A stretch of 64,000 bases of DNA from Corynebacterium minutissimum (GTDB lineage: Bacteria > Actinomycetota > Actinomycetes > Mycobacteriales > Mycobacteriaceae), in NCBI RefSeq assembly GCF_000805675.1, contig NZ_JSEF01000012.1, positions 1-64,000 on the forward strand, given 5' to 3'. The position numbers and the translations under genes were made by a program. Each line of letters begins with the position of its first letter. Position 1 is the stretch's first letter. This document shows positions 54,143 to 63,790 of this stretch, in pieces. The notes beneath the pieces are model-generated. The model was given only the letters and a program-made list of their open reading frames with translations, did no database searches and was not told the DNA's origin.

Positions 54143-55159
54143 ATGAGCGATAAGACTCCTGATAAAGCAACCGACATCGACGATGACATCCCAACCTACA
54201 ACTCTGGTGCTAACTCCGTAAAGGCGGGCAAGCTTGACAAGGCAGAGACCACCACTGACGCAGTGACTGATAAGGCTTCCGGCAGCGCTTCTGCTGAGGA
54301 GCCGAAGAAGAGCCGTCTTTTCCAGCGTGCTGGCCGCGCTGAGCCGACGGTTATTAAGCCAAAGCCAGCGGAGGCCGCCACGACCGACTCTGCACCTACG
54401 TCTGATCCTGCTGCTGAGGCCAAGACCGAAACCTTCGAGAGTGCTTCCCGTGACACTCGCGACTCCCTGTCTTTTGATAGCTCCGCTGCAGATACTGAGA
54501 CCACCGCTTTTCCGCGAGCAGAAGCCACTGCAGAGCCTTCAGCTGAGACGTACGATGACGTGCCGAGCACCGTCGCTGTGGCTGACCCGGCTATCGAGTC
54601 TGATTCTGAGACCAGGGTGACCGAGGAGGAGCCTCAGCGAGCTCGCCGCGGCACCATCGACTTCGGTCTGCTTTTTGTGCGCTTGGCGCTGAGCATCTAC
54701 CTGCTCGTCGCCGGTGCATCGACATTCTTCAAGCTTGGCGGCAATGAGGGCCTGTCGGGACTAGAGAATGAGTACGGCGAGTACACCATGGCGGCCGCGC
54801 TGGCCATTGGTGTTCCGACCGTCCAGCTCATCGCAGGCGCCTTCCTGCTGCTCGGCTTGGTGACTCCGCTGGCGGCGATGTTCGGCCTTATTGTGACTGG
54901 CTTCGAGGCCATTCACGGACTCAACGCCTCGGGCGATGGCCTTGATGTCTTTGCCTGGAACGAAAGCGTGTGGCTGGGCCTCGTGCTGTTCGCCATCGCG
55001 GTAGCACTGCAGTTCACCGGTCCGGGTTTCATCTCCCTGGACTTCAACCGTTCCTGGACCCGCCGCCCACTGGCGACATCCTGGATTTTCATCGTCATTG
55101 GCGTCGCGGCACTCGTTGCTATCTGGTGGTTCGGAGCAGGTGTTAATCCGCTGAGCTAA
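54143..55159 (+). CDS. DoxX-family membrane protein with ~170-residue disordered N-terminus
   Basis: This 338-residue protein has two parts. Residues 1 to about 172 are of low complexity, rich in Ala, Thr, Asp, Glu and Ser, and lack hydrophobic segments. Then come four membrane segments in a DoxX arrangement: TIDFGLLFVRLALSIYLLVAG, AAALAIGVPTVQLIAGAFLLLGLV, WLGLVLFAIAVALQF and SWIFIVIGVAALVAIWWF. DoxX proteins are small quinol/redox-linked membrane proteins, and the long charged extension is a corynebacterial elaboration whose role is unknown. Confidence 0.82.
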   Translation: MSDKTPDKATDIDDDIPTYNSGANSVKAGKLDKAETTTDAVTDKASGSASAEEPKKSRLFQRAGRAEPTVIKPKPAEAATTDSAPTSDPAAEAKTETFESASRDTRDSLSFDSSAADTETTAFPRAEATAEPSAETYDDVPSTVAVADPAIESDSETRVTEEEPQRARRGTIDFGLLFVRLALSIYLLVAGASTFFKLGGNEGLSGLENEYGEYTMAAALAIGVPTVQLIAGAFLLLGLVTPLAAMFGLIVTGFEAIHGLNASGDGLDVFAWNESVWLGLVLFAIAVALQFTGPGFISLDFNRSWTRRPLATSWIFIVIGVAALVAIWWFGAGVNPLS

Positions 55160-55172
55160 GCCCCTCCCTCTT

Positions 55173-55221
55173 GTTGTTTTCCATTGTGTAAAGTAAGTTG
55201 ATTTCCGGAATGGAAAACAAC
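55173..55221. promoter_or_regulatory. Inverted repeat upstream of the membrane protein/HTH operon
   Basis: GTTGTTTTCCAT (55173-55184) and ATGGAAAACAAC (55210-55221) are exact complements 25 bases apart. They bracket TGTGTAAAGT, a plausible -10 region, 33 bases before the first gene. The site is probably bound by the HTH protein encoded second in the operon. Confidence 0.7.
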
Positions 55222-55253
55222 GCGGTGGAAGCCGCGAGAGGGGAGTCTTCGTC

Positions 55254-55691
55254 ATGGCGGATCAGGATGTCCGGGAAGCACTCGCATTTGCGGAAAAGCA
55301 ACACGCAGACGCGGCCAAGCGGCCGCCCGTTTGGTTGACTCTGCTTGCGGCGGTGGCCTACGGAGCTTGGTTTGCCTATATGTGGATCAAGGATGATGTC
55401 CACCCGCTCGTCGTCGTGGGTGGGCTTCTGCTAGTTCTCGGCCTTCTGATAGGGCTGGCTTTCTTTTATCGCACGGGGGTTCGGGATTCGATGCGCCAGA
55501 AGGTGGATCCTCATGCTTCCCGTAGCGTTACGTGGCGCTACTACGCAGGATTAGGATTTTTGTTTTTACCGGCGCTCTTCAATCCCTTCGTTGAAGGTCA
55601 CCTCGTTGCCTCGTGTATTGCGGGTGTCCTGTGTGCTGCGGCGGTCTTCTGGACTCTGCACACGGGTGCTCTGGATCGGATGCCGCGATGA
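55254..55691 (+). CDS. Small membrane protein co-encoded with an HTH regulator
   Basis: This 145-residue protein has four hydrophobic segments (PVWLTLLAAVAYGAWFAYMW, PLVVVGGLLLVLGLLIGLAFF, YYAGLGFLFLPALF, HLVASCIAGVLCAAAVFWTL) and a charged N-terminus (DQDVREALAFAEKQHADAAK). The stop overlaps the HTH gene (ATGA). The pairing resembles other actinobacterial loci in which a winged-helix protein controls a membrane protein of unknown function. Confidence 0.72.
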   Translation: MADQDVREALAFAEKQHADAAKRPPVWLTLLAAVAYGAWFAYMWIKDDVHPLVVVGGLLLVLGLLIGLAFFYRTGVRDSMRQKVDPHASRSVTWRYYAGLGFLFLPALFNPFVEGHLVASCIAGVLCAAAVFWTLHTGALDRMPR

Positions 55692-56002
55692 ATGGCCTCG
55701 ACCCTGTTATTCACCCGCTCAACCGCTTCAAAATCTGTGCCACGCTCAATGCTTTTGGGGCCACGCAGGGCGGAGACGTTAATCGCGAGATGAAATTCGC
55801 TATGTTGCGAGACCGCACGGAGCTTTCCGATGCCTCCCTGTCCAAGCAACTCGGAGCTCTGGAAAAAGCCGGCTACGTGACGCGCTTCCGCGAGTACGGA
55901 ACCAGCCGCGCTAAAGATTCAGTGTGGGTTGCGCTCACGGAGAAAGGTGCAGTGGCCTTTAGAGGTCACTTAGCAGCGCTCAAGGCTCTAGCCGAGGGCT
56001 GA
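55688..56002 (+). CDS. Winged-helix transcriptional regulator (HTH_27, MarR-like)
   Basis: The ATG at 55688 gives 104 residues made almost entirely of one winged helix: HPLNRFKICATLNAFGA, MLRDRTELSDASLSKQLGALEKAGYVTRFREYG and SVWVALTEKGAVAFRGHLAAL. It matches the short transcriptional regulators that repress the membrane protein gene beside them. The 12-bp inverted repeat before the operon is the likely binding site. Confidence 0.85.
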   Translation: MNGLDPVIHPLNRFKICATLNAFGATQGGDVNREMKFAMLRDRTELSDASLSKQLGALEKAGYVTRFREYGTSRAKDSVWVALTEKGAVAFRGHLAALKALAEG

Positions 56003-56028
56003 GATCTGAATCGTGGCAATGAATGAGG

Positions 56029-56093
56029 TGCCCAAGTTGCCAAAGTTTTCCCTCGCGCGGCAATGACGGCGCATAACTTTGGCAGGTAGGGCA
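56029..56093. repeat. Imperfect inverted repeat, copy 2 of the family
   Basis: The arms 56029-56047 and 56075-56093 pair at 16 of 19 positions, with the core TGCCAAAGTT / AACTTTGGCA. The right arm (CTTTGGCAGGTAGGGCAGT) matches the right arm at 6347-6366 except at two central bases. It lies between two convergent genes, as copy 1 does. Confidence 0.7.
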
Positions 56094-56119
56094 GTGTGCA
56101 TCCCGAATCTGCGTTTGGC

Positions 56120-57388
56120 TTAGCTGCTAGGGGGCGCAGCGAGTGCAGCATGAGGTTTGTCTGCTTGGGTGTCCTTAACCTTGAGGCAGATGGCGTAGAG
56201 CGCCCACGCTAGGAGCGCGAGCCACACGAAGTCATCGACCAGGAATTTCTGATACAGCGGCATCGTGTGGACATCGATGTTATCGCCGAACCACCATTTG
56301 CCTGGGACGGTGACGAGCATGCCTACCCAGGCCGCGAGCACTGCCAGTAGACTGCCGGCGACCCAGGTGGACTGGCGCCAAGTCCACGCGCGGTACATCA
56401 TCACCGGCACGATGAGGGAGAGCCAGACCCAGTGGTGAGACCACGAGACTGGGGAGATGAGCAGCATGACGGTGGCGGTGGTGAGGTGGGCGTCGACAAG
56501 CAGCCCCTGCTTTACCTGCGCCACAATGAGCGCGGAACCTAGAGCGATGACAGCCAGGGCCGCCACGAGCCACAGCACGTTGATGAGCGGGCCGTGGTTG
56601 TCCATGGCCTCCTGAGACGTAAAGAGGCGCTGGATGACGCCCTTGAGGGAGGAATTGGACTGATAGGCCGTGCCCACGCCGAAGTCCCCACCGGAGCCCA
56701 TGTCGAGCAGCTTCGAGGTGAAGAATTCCACGAAGGCATCCCAGCGGTAGGCAGCGGCTAGCAACGTGGCGACAACCGCGGAGATGAAAGCAGTAAGAAT
56801 CGGCTTCCACTCGCGGCGCAGCAAAAAGTACAGCAGCATGGCCAGCGGCGTAATTTTGATGGCCGCTGCACAACCGATGAGCCAGCCTTGGGGCAGCCAA
56901 CGCTTGCGCGGCACGAGGTCAAAAACAACCAACGCCATGATGACGATATTGATCTGGGCAAAGCCATTGTTGAGGCGAATAGGCTCAAAGAACATCGTGG
57001 CTGCCCACACCAGCGCCACTACGGGCAACAGCGGCTTGACCTTCAGCGCGTGGAATATGGCATACAGGCAGGCCAACACGAGAGCGTCGGAGATGACGAT
57101 CATGATGTTGCCCGCCATATCATCACTCATCCAGTCAAAGACCGTGAGAGGCACCATGACGAGCGCGCCGAAGGGTGGGTAGATAAAGGGGAGCGCTAGA
57201 TCACCGGCGTACATGGGCTCCGAATAGACCGAGCGGCCCTCCATGAAGGCGCGCACGCCCTCGCGGTAAATGATCATGTCCACTGGGAAGTCCGTGTGGA
57301 GGACGTGGCGGATGAGGCCGACCAGGCCCACGATGAGCCCCGCGGCGGTTAACAGCGTGCGCCCAAAGGCGTTAGTGGCGAATTTCAT
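56120..57388 (-). CDS. GT87-family polyprenol-phosphate mannosyl/arabinosyl-type transferase
   Basis: The ATG at 57388 gives 422 residues with about ten membrane segments. The first extracytoplasmic loop carries DFPVDMIIYREGVRAFMEG with acidic residues typical of GT-C enzymes, followed by LPFIYPPFGALVMVPL, and later LISPVSWSHHWVWLSL. This is the DUF2029/GT87 family of corynebacteria and mycobacteria (PimE/AftC/MptC-like), which uses decaprenyl-phospho-sugars to build lipoglycans or arabinogalactan on the outer face. The exact linkage is unknown. A longer frame upstream overlaps ilvD and is false. Confidence 0.85.
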   Translation of the reverse strand: MKFATNAFGRTLLTAAGLIVGLVGLIRHVLHTDFPVDMIIYREGVRAFMEGRSVYSEPMYAGDLALPFIYPPFGALVMVPLTVFDWMSDDMAGNIMIVISDALVLACLYAIFHALKVKPLLPVVALVWAATMFFEPIRLNNGFAQINIVIMALVVFDLVPRKRWLPQGWLIGCAAAIKITPLAMLLYFLLRREWKPILTAFISAVVATLLAAAYRWDAFVEFFTSKLLDMGSGGDFGVGTAYQSNSSLKGVIQRLFTSQEAMDNHGPLINVLWLVAALAVIALGSALIVAQVKQGLLVDAHLTTATVMLLISPVSWSHHWVWLSLIVPVMMYRAWTWRQSTWVAGSLLAVLAAWVGMLVTVPGKWWFGDNIDVHTMPLYQKFLVDDFVWLALLAWALYAICLKVKDTQADKPHAALAAPPSS

Positions 57389-57398
57389 CGCCTTTACT

Positions 57399-59252
57399 CT
57401 AATTGACGTGACCATCCACCACGCGCACCGCACCACGATCCGCAGACGTGGCCATGTTGGCGTAAGCACGCAGCGCCTTGGTGACCGGGCGGTTACGGTC
57501 CTTCGGTGTCCAGGGCTTCTCGCGTTGCTCCTCGGTGGCGCGGCGGCGCTCCAGCACGTCCTCATCCACATCCAGGGTGAGCTGGCGCTCGCGGATGTTG
57601 ATGGTGATGGGGTCGCCATTTTCCACCAAGCCAATGAGACCGCCATGCGCAGCTTCGGGGGAAATGTGGCCGATGGAGAGGCCAGAGGTGCCTCCGGAGA
57701 AGCGGCCATCCGTAATCAAGGCGCAGGCCTTGCCCAAGCCAGAGCCCTTGAGGAAGGACGTCGGGTGGAGCATCTCCTGCATGCCGGGGCCACCCGCGGG
57801 TCCCTCGTAGCGGATGACGATAACATCGCCCGGCTGAACTTCCTTCTTGAGGATGATGGAGACGGCCTCTTCCTGGGACTCCACCACGCGGGCAGGCCCG
57901 GTGAAGGTCCACAGTTCTTCCTCCACGCCGGCGGCTTTAACGATGGCGCCGTTAGGTGCCAGGTTGCCGCGCAGGACCACGAGTCCGCCATCAGAGGAGA
58001 AGGCATGCTCGGCATCGTGGATGCAGCCATTAACTGCATCCGTGTCGAGTTCATCCCACCGATTGGACTGAGAGAACGGCTCGGTCGTTCGCACGCCGCC
58101 AGGGGCAGCCAAGAAGAGCTCGCGGGCGGCGTCGGTAGCTTTGCCACCGCGGATATCCCAGTCGTCGAGCCATTCCTCGGCATTGTCATAGAGTGCCGTG
58201 TGCACCTTGAGGTTGAGGTGGCCAGCGCGGCGCAGCTCGCCCAAGATGGCGGGAATGCCGCCGGCGCGGTGTACGTCCTCGATGTGGTACGTGCCGTTGG
58301 GGGCCACCTTGGACAGACAAGGCACGCGGTAGGAGATCTCGTTGATGTCCTCGAGAGTGAAGTCCACCTCGCCCTCCTGCGCCGCAGCGAGGGTGTGGAG
58401 GATGGTGTTGGTGGACCCACCCATGGCCATATCGAGGGCCATGGCGTTGGTGAAGGCCTCCTTGGTGGCAATGGAGCGTGGGAGGACGGAGTCGTCTTCC
58501 TCGCCGTAGTAGCGCTGGCACATCTCGACAATGGTGCGGCCCGCCTGCTCAAAGAGGCGACGGCGGAAGGCGTGGGTAGCCAGGGTAGTGCCGTTGCCTG
58601 GCAGAGCCAAGCCGAGCGCCTCGGTGAGGCAGTTCATGGAGTTGGCAGTGAACATGCCGGAGCAGGAACCACAGGTGGGGCAGGCGGATTCCTCCACCTG
58701 GGCCAGTCCCTCATCGGATACGGCCTCGCTGGCCGACGCCGTGATGGCCGTAATCAGATCCGTCGGTGCATGCGCCACGCCATCGACGACGACGGCTTTG
58801 CCGGCCTCCATCGGGCCGCCGGAGACGAAGATGGTGGGGATGTTGAGACGCAGCGCAGCGTTGAGCATGCCCGGGGTGATCTTGTCGCAGTTGGAGATAC
58901 ACACGAGGGCGTCGGCAGTATGCGCGTTAGCCATGTATTCGATGGAATCGGAGATAATCTCTCGCGAGGGCAGGGAATAGAGCATGCCGCTGTGGCCCAT
59001 GGCAATGCCATCGTCAACGGCGATGGTGTTGAACTCCTTGGGCACGCCACCCGCTTCGCGCACGGCATCGGCCACGATGTCACCTACGTTCTTCAGGTGG
59101 ACGTGGCCGGGCACGAACTGAGTATAGGAGTTGGCAATGGCGACGATCGGCTTGCCAAAATCGGTGTCCTTGGTGCCGGTGGCTCGCCAGAGGGCGCGGG
59201 CACCGGATGCCTGGCGGCCAACGGTGGTGACTTTAGAGCGCAGCGGGTACAT
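57399..59252 (-). CDS. ilvD: Dihydroxy-acid dehydratase
   Basis: This 617-residue iron-sulfur enzyme converts dihydroxyisovalerate and dihydroxymethylvalerate to the 2-keto acids of valine and isoleucine. The cluster cysteines are in [13 protein letters not shown] and [26 protein letters not shown]-type [13 protein letters not shown] and the C-terminal [20 protein letters not shown] are present. It lies on the opposite strand about 0.8 kb before ilvBNC, the same order I remember from C. glutamicum. Confidence 0.96.
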   Translation of the reverse strand: MYPLRSKVTTVGRQASGARALWRATGTKDTDFGKPIVAIANSYTQFVPGHVHLKNVGDIVADAVREAGGVPKEFNTIAVDDGIAMGHSGMLYSLPSREIISDSIEYMANAHTADALVCISNCDKITPGMLNAALRLNIPTIFVSGGPMEAGKAVVVDGVAHAPTDLITAITASASEAVSDEGLAQVEESACPTCGSCSGMFTANSMNCLTEALGLALPGNGTTLATHAFRRRLFEQAGRTIVEMCQRYYGEEDDSVLPRSIATKEAFTNAMALDMAMGGSTNTILHTLAAAQEGEVDFTLEDINEISYRVPCLSKVAPNGTYHIEDVHRAGGIPAILGELRRAGHLNLKVHTALYDNAEEWLDDWDIRGGKATDAARELFLAAPGGVRTTEPFSQSNRWDELDTDAVNGCIHDAEHAFSSDGGLVVLRGNLAPNGAIVKAAGVEEELWTFTGPARVVESQEEAVSIILKKEVQPGDVIVIRYEGPAGGPGMQEMLHPTSFLKGSGLGKACALITDGRFSGGTSGLSIGHISPEAAHGGLIGLVENGDPITINIRERQLTLDVDEDVLERRRATEEQREKPWTPKDRNRPVTKALRAYANMATSADRGAVRVVDGHVN

Positions 59253-59254
59253 AG

Positions 59255-59788
59255 TTATTCCTTCAGTTCGGGGTGTGCTTCGAGGTAGTCGGCGTATTCC
59301 TCCTTGGTGAGGAGGACTTGCTGGCCGTCGCGGTGGACAATGACCACCTTGTCGTCGGCGGCGTTGCGTCCCGCGGTGAGAGCATCGGGGATACGGCCCT
59401 GGGACGCCTTGGCCAAACGCGGCAGCGAGTTAAAGGTCACGCCGGGGAGGCTGAGATTCTCGCCATCGGTTGTGCGGCCATAGGCGCGCGAACGCTGGAA
59501 GCCGATTCCTGCGAAGTCCTTCCACGCGATGTCTTTGGGGCCGCGGAAGCCGTATCTGATGTGGAGGCCGTGAGAATCCACCGTCGTGCGCGAGCGTAGG
59601 ACCCACCAGAAACCAAGTATGGGGAAAATGAGAATCCAGAACAGGTACTTTGGCGCCCAGCCGATGCTCAGCAGCGCGATGGCGGCGAGTAGCCCAATAC
59701 CGAGGAGGTGTTCGCGGGTGGGCTTAAAGGTTTCGGCCGGGGAGTGGTCGGGGCGGGAAGATGCGTTCTGCGGGTGTGAGGACGTCAT
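59255..59788 (-). CDS. PH-domain membrane protein encoded before ilvD
   Basis: This 177-residue protein has two membrane segments near its N-terminus ([17 protein letters not shown] and [17 protein letters not shown]) followed by a bacterial PH-like beta domain ([31 protein letters not shown]). The gene ends 2 bases before ilvD begins and should share its transcript. The same gene precedes ilvD in other corynebacteria. No link to amino acid synthesis is known. Confidence 0.82.
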   Translation of the reverse strand: MTSSHPQNASSRPDHSPAETFKPTREHLLGIGLLAAIALLSIGWAPKYLFWILIFPILGFWWVLRSRTTVDSHGLHIRYGFRGPKDIAWKDFAGIGFQRSRAYGRTTDGENLSLPGVTFNSLPRLAKASQGRIPDALTAGRNAADDKVVIVHRDGQQVLLTKEEYADYLEAHPELKE

Positions 59789-59910
59789 AGTGGGTCATCG
59801 TAATTGACTGTGTGGTGCTGTGGCGAACCGCCCCACCTGTGATATCTCGCAAAATGAGAAAACGATCCCAAAAATGGGGGTAATTGCCTGCGGTGGCTTT
59901 TCTATCGGTG

Positions 59911-59916
59911 TATAGT
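59911..59916 (+). promoter_or_regulatory. ilvBNC promoter -10 box
   Basis: TATAGT ends 7 bases before the leader peptide ATG at 59924, so the transcript should start at or near that ATG. A good -35 box at ideal spacing is not evident; TTGCCT lies 21 bases upstream. Confidence 0.65.
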
Positions 59917-59923
59917 TTGTCGC

Positions 59924-59974
59924 ATGATCATTATTCGACTTCACCTCGTAGTACCCGGGCGGCGCGAGCCGTAA
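59924..59974 (+). CDS. ilvL: ilv leader peptide
   Basis: This 16-residue frame reads [15 protein letters not shown] after the Met. It holds three Ile, two Leu and two Val in the first ten residues, just behind the promoter and before a terminator. This is the layout of branched-chain amino acid attenuation: ribosome stalling on the Ile/Leu/Val codons when charged tRNAs are low should favour an antiterminator and read-through into ilvB. Confidence 0.85.
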   Translation: MIIIRLHLVVPGRREP

Positions 59975-60001
59975 CGAGTCCACAGTGACGTCGACCTGCA
60001 G

Positions 60002-60048
60002 CGCCCCCGCTACCTTCACACCCAGAAGGACAGACGGGGGCGTTAGTT
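60002..60048 (+). terminator. ilvBNC attenuator terminator
   Basis: CGCCCCCG (60002-60009) and CGGGGGCG (60035-60042) form an 8-bp GC stem followed by TTAGTT, with GGTAGC-type partial pairing inside. It lies between the leader peptide and ilvB and is the expected termination arm of the attenuator. Confidence 0.75.
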
Positions 60049-60098
60049 ATAGGCAATGGTCTCTCCGATATCCACCCCATAGAAGGAGCACACCCACC

Positions 60099-61919
60099 GT
60101 GACAGCTTCCACTCCGCCACATCAGGCGCCCGAGCGCATCACGGGCGCACACGCCATCGTTCGCACTCTTGAAGATCTTGGTACTGAACTCGTCTTTGGT
60201 ATTCCGGGCGGCGCCGTGCTTCCGCTCTATGACGCACTCTTCGAATCAACGAAGCTGCGCCACGTGCTTACTCGCCACGAGCAGGGTGCCGGCCATGCAG
60301 CCGAGGGCTATGCTCAGGCCTCCGGAAAGGTGGGCGTCATGATTGCCACCTCGGGTCCAGGTGCTACCAACCTGGTGACGCCGCTTGCCGACGCCAACTT
60401 GGACTCCGTCCCCGTCATCGCGATTACCGGTCAGGTTGGTAGTTCCTTGCTGGGAACCGATGCCTTTCAGGAAGCCGATATCCGCGGTGTGACGATGCCG
60501 ATTACGAAGCACAACTTCATCGTCACTGATGCAGCTGACATCCCGGCGGCCATTTCCGCCGCCTTCCATTTGGCCTCAACTGGGCGCCCGGGCCCGGTTC
60601 TTGTGGATATTCCCAAGGACGTCCAAAACTCCTACATGGAGTACACGGGTCCACAGATGATGGACCTGCCGGGATACAAGCCCACGACGACGCCGCATCC
60701 ACGCCAGATCTCGCAGGCGGTGAAGCGAATCGCCCGCGCGAAGAAGCCGGTGCTCTACATCGGTGGTGGCGTTATTAAGGCTGGGGCCTCGCGCGAGCTG
60801 CGCGAGTTTGCTGAGCTGACCGGAATTCCCGTGGTCACCACCCTTATGGCCTTGGGCTCCTTCCCGGATTCGCATCCGCTGCACATGGGTATGCCGGGCA
60901 TGCACGGCACTGTGCCGGCAGTTGCAGCCTTGCAGCGCTCCGACCTCATCATCGCTATCGGTGCGCGCTTCGATGACCGTGTCACTGGTGATACCGCCAC
61001 ATTTGCTCCGCATGCCGAGGTCATTCACGCCGACATTGACCCGGCCGAGGTGGGCAAGATCCGTGAGGTTGCCATTCCTATTGTGGGTGATGCCCGCGAG
61101 GTGCTCCTGCGCCTGACCAAGGCTTATGAAAACGACAGTGAGATTTCTGCACCGCAGATTGATGAATGGATGGAGTATCTCACTGACATGCAGCGCCGCT
61201 TCCCGCGCGGTTTCGAGCCGACGCCAGATGGGCTGCTTAACCCGCAACAGGTTATTTCACAGCTCAGCGAAATTGCTGGGCCGGAGGCCATCTACTGTGC
61301 CGGCGTGGGCCAGCATCAGATGTGGTCAGCACAGTTCTTGGATTTCGAGCACCCACGCAGCTGGATCAACTCTGGTGGTGCGGGAACCATGGGCTATGCC
61401 GTGCCGGCAGCGCTGGGTGCGAAGGCAGCCTTGCCCGAGCGCGAAGTCTGGGCCATTGACGGTGATGGTTGCTTCCAGATGACCAACCAGGAGCTCACCA
61501 CCGCGGCGGTCGAAGGTTTTCCCATCAAGGTTGCCGTTATTAACAACGGAAACTTGGGCATGGTGCGCCAGTGGCAGACGCTGTTCTATGAGAACAAGTA
61601 CTCCCACACTAAGCTGCGCGAGCACGATGAATATGTGCCCGATTTTGTGAAGCTGGGAGAAGCCCTGGGATGCGAGGCGATTCGCGTCACCACGGAAGAG
61701 GAGATCGCGCCCGCCATCGAGCGTGCACGGAAAATTAACGATCGCCCGGTCGTCATCGACTTCATCGTGGGCCAGGACGCTCAGGTGTGGCCGATGATTG
61801 GCGGCGGTGCCTCGAACGAGGAAATCCAGTACGCGCTGGGCCTGCGCCCGCTATTTGATGAAAACGAGTCCGCGGCCGAGGAACCGGCCGAGATCCACGA
61901 ATCCCTCGAGGAGGCCTAA
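60099..61919 (+). CDS. ilvB: Acetohydroxyacid synthase catalytic subunit
   Basis: The GTG at 60099, with AGAAGGAG 10 bases before it, gives 606 residues. The enzyme joins two pyruvates, or pyruvate and 2-ketobutyrate, using ThDP, FAD and Mg. The N-terminal [30 protein letters not shown] with the conserved Glu in [15 protein letters not shown], and the ThDP motif [11 protein letters not shown]…AVINNGN, are all present. The frame before the GTG runs through the attenuator and is not translated. ilvN follows after 5 bases. Confidence 0.97.
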   Translation: MTASTPPHQAPERITGAHAIVRTLEDLGTELVFGIPGGAVLPLYDALFESTKLRHVLTRHEQGAGHAAEGYAQASGKVGVMIATSGPGATNLVTPLADANLDSVPVIAITGQVGSSLLGTDAFQEADIRGVTMPITKHNFIVTDAADIPAAISAAFHLASTGRPGPVLVDIPKDVQNSYMEYTGPQMMDLPGYKPTTTPHPRQISQAVKRIARAKKPVLYIGGGVIKAGASRELREFAELTGIPVVTTLMALGSFPDSHPLHMGMPGMHGTVPAVAALQRSDLIIAIGARFDDRVTGDTATFAPHAEVIHADIDPAEVGKIREVAIPIVGDAREVLLRLTKAYENDSEISAPQIDEWMEYLTDMQRRFPRGFEPTPDGLLNPQQVISQLSEIAGPEAIYCAGVGQHQMWSAQFLDFEHPRSWINSGGAGTMGYAVPAALGAKAALPEREVWAIDGDGCFQMTNQELTTAAVEGFPIKVAVINNGNLGMVRQWQTLFYENKYSHTKLREHDEYVPDFVKLGEALGCEAIRVTTEEEIAPAIERARKINDRPVVIDFIVGQDAQVWPMIGGGASNEEIQYALGLRPLFDENESAAEEPAEIHESLEEA

Positions 61920-61924
61920 GAACA

Positions 61925-62440
61925 ATGGCGAAAGACGACATCACCCGCCACACACTGTCCGTACTGGTCGAGGATATCGAGGGCATCATCTCCCGCGTGA
62001 CCGGTATGTTTACCCGCCGTGGCTACAACCTTATCTCCCTGGTTTCTGCAAAGACGGAGACCGAAGGGATTAACCGCCTTACCATCGTTGTGGATGCCTC
62101 AGAGGTGGTCACTGAACAGGTGACCAAGCAGCTCAACAAGATTGTGCCCGTCCTCAAGGTGGTGGAGCTGGAAGAGGAAAGTACGATTGCGCGCGGCATC
62201 ATGTTGGTGAAGGTGACGGCAGACAACGAGAACCGCCCCCAGGTGGTCGACGCGGTCAACATCTTCCGTGCTCGCATCGTGGATGTGGCTCCGGAATCCG
62301 TGGTCATTGAGGCCACCGGCACGCCGGGCAAGCTGCGTGCGCTTCTCGACGTCCTCGAGCCCTTCGGGATCCGCGAGCTGGTGCAGTCTGGTCACGTGGC
62401 GCTGGCCCGTGGCCCGAAGGCGATGGCACCATCGAAATAA
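61925..62440 (+). CDS. ilvN: Acetohydroxyacid synthase regulatory subunit
   Basis: This 171-residue protein has an N-terminal ACT domain (HTLSVLVEDIEGIISRVTGMFTRRGYNLISLVS) that binds valine for feedback inhibition and a C-terminal domain (ENRPQVVDAVNIFRARIVDVAPESVVIEATG) that activates IlvB. The residues around Gly and Ile of the ACT domain that resist feedback when mutated appear to be wild type, but this cannot be confirmed without an alignment. Confidence 0.96.
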   Translation: MAKDDITRHTLSVLVEDIEGIISRVTGMFTRRGYNLISLVSAKTETEGINRLTIVVDASEVVTEQVTKQLNKIVPVLKVVELEEESTIARGIMLVKVTADNENRPQVVDAVNIFRARIVDVAPESVVIEATGTPGKLRALLDVLEPFGIRELVQSGHVALARGPKAMAPSK

Positions 62441-62450
62441 AAATCTCACA

Positions 62451-62480
62451 TTGTGGACATCCTGTCTCAAAATGTGATAC
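62451..62480 (+). promoter_or_regulatory. Probable separate ilvC promoter
   Basis: TTGTGG (62451-62456) and TGATAC (62475-62480) are separated by 18 bases, about 47 bases before the ilvC ATG. A TCACATT / AATGTGA inverted repeat overlaps both boxes. A separate ilvC promoter is known in C. glutamicum, where it gives a short, strong ilvC transcript. Confidence 0.55.
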
Positions 62481-62512
62481 AACTTCACTAGAACGATTTC
62501 CTACACAAGTAA

Positions 62513-63541
<1,029 letters not shown>

Positions 63542-63573
63542 GGATAAGTCAACCTCTGGTTGATGACACTCTG

Positions 63574-63625
63574 CCGTCCCTAGTGCTGATGACTTTTAAC
63601 AGTCAAGCACGAGGGGCGGTTTCGG
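63574..63625 (+). terminator. ilvBNC operon terminator
   Basis: CCGTCCCT and GTGCT pair with AGCAC and AGGGGCGG around a TGAC…GTCA tip, giving about 17 pairs with two mismatches or bulges, followed by TTT. It lies 33 bases after the ilvC stop. Confidence 0.7.
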
Positions 63626-63643
63626 CGTTTACAAGGTGTAAAC

Positions 63644-63775
63644 CTAGCCTAGGGAGCGAATCGCTATTTGTCTGCGGATCGTTGATGCTGTCTTCCGATA
63701 TGCGCGAGTTCTGCGGGTCTGGTTGCGAAGACGCGCTTGGTTGGCGGCTGAGCTCACTCTTTCTGATTGAGACAT
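63644..63775 (-). CDS. Possible small basic protein
   Basis: From ATG 63775 (GGGAAAG 6 bases before) the frame encodes 43 residues ending ARLRNQTRRTRAYRKTASTI and a few more, very rich in Arg. It would be a nucleic-acid-type basic peptide. No family is recognised and a chance frame cannot be excluded. Confidence 0.25.
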   Translation of the reverse strand: MSQSERVSSAANQARLRNQTRRTRAYRKTASTIRRQIAIRSLG

Positions 63776-63790
63776 GTGGATCTTTCCCAT

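Noticed and set aside
57270..59288. 672-codon open frame on the + strand opposite ilvD
   Set aside because: ilvD is complete with its cluster cysteines; the opposing frame is a compositional shadow with Gly/Val/His-rich, motif-free sequence.
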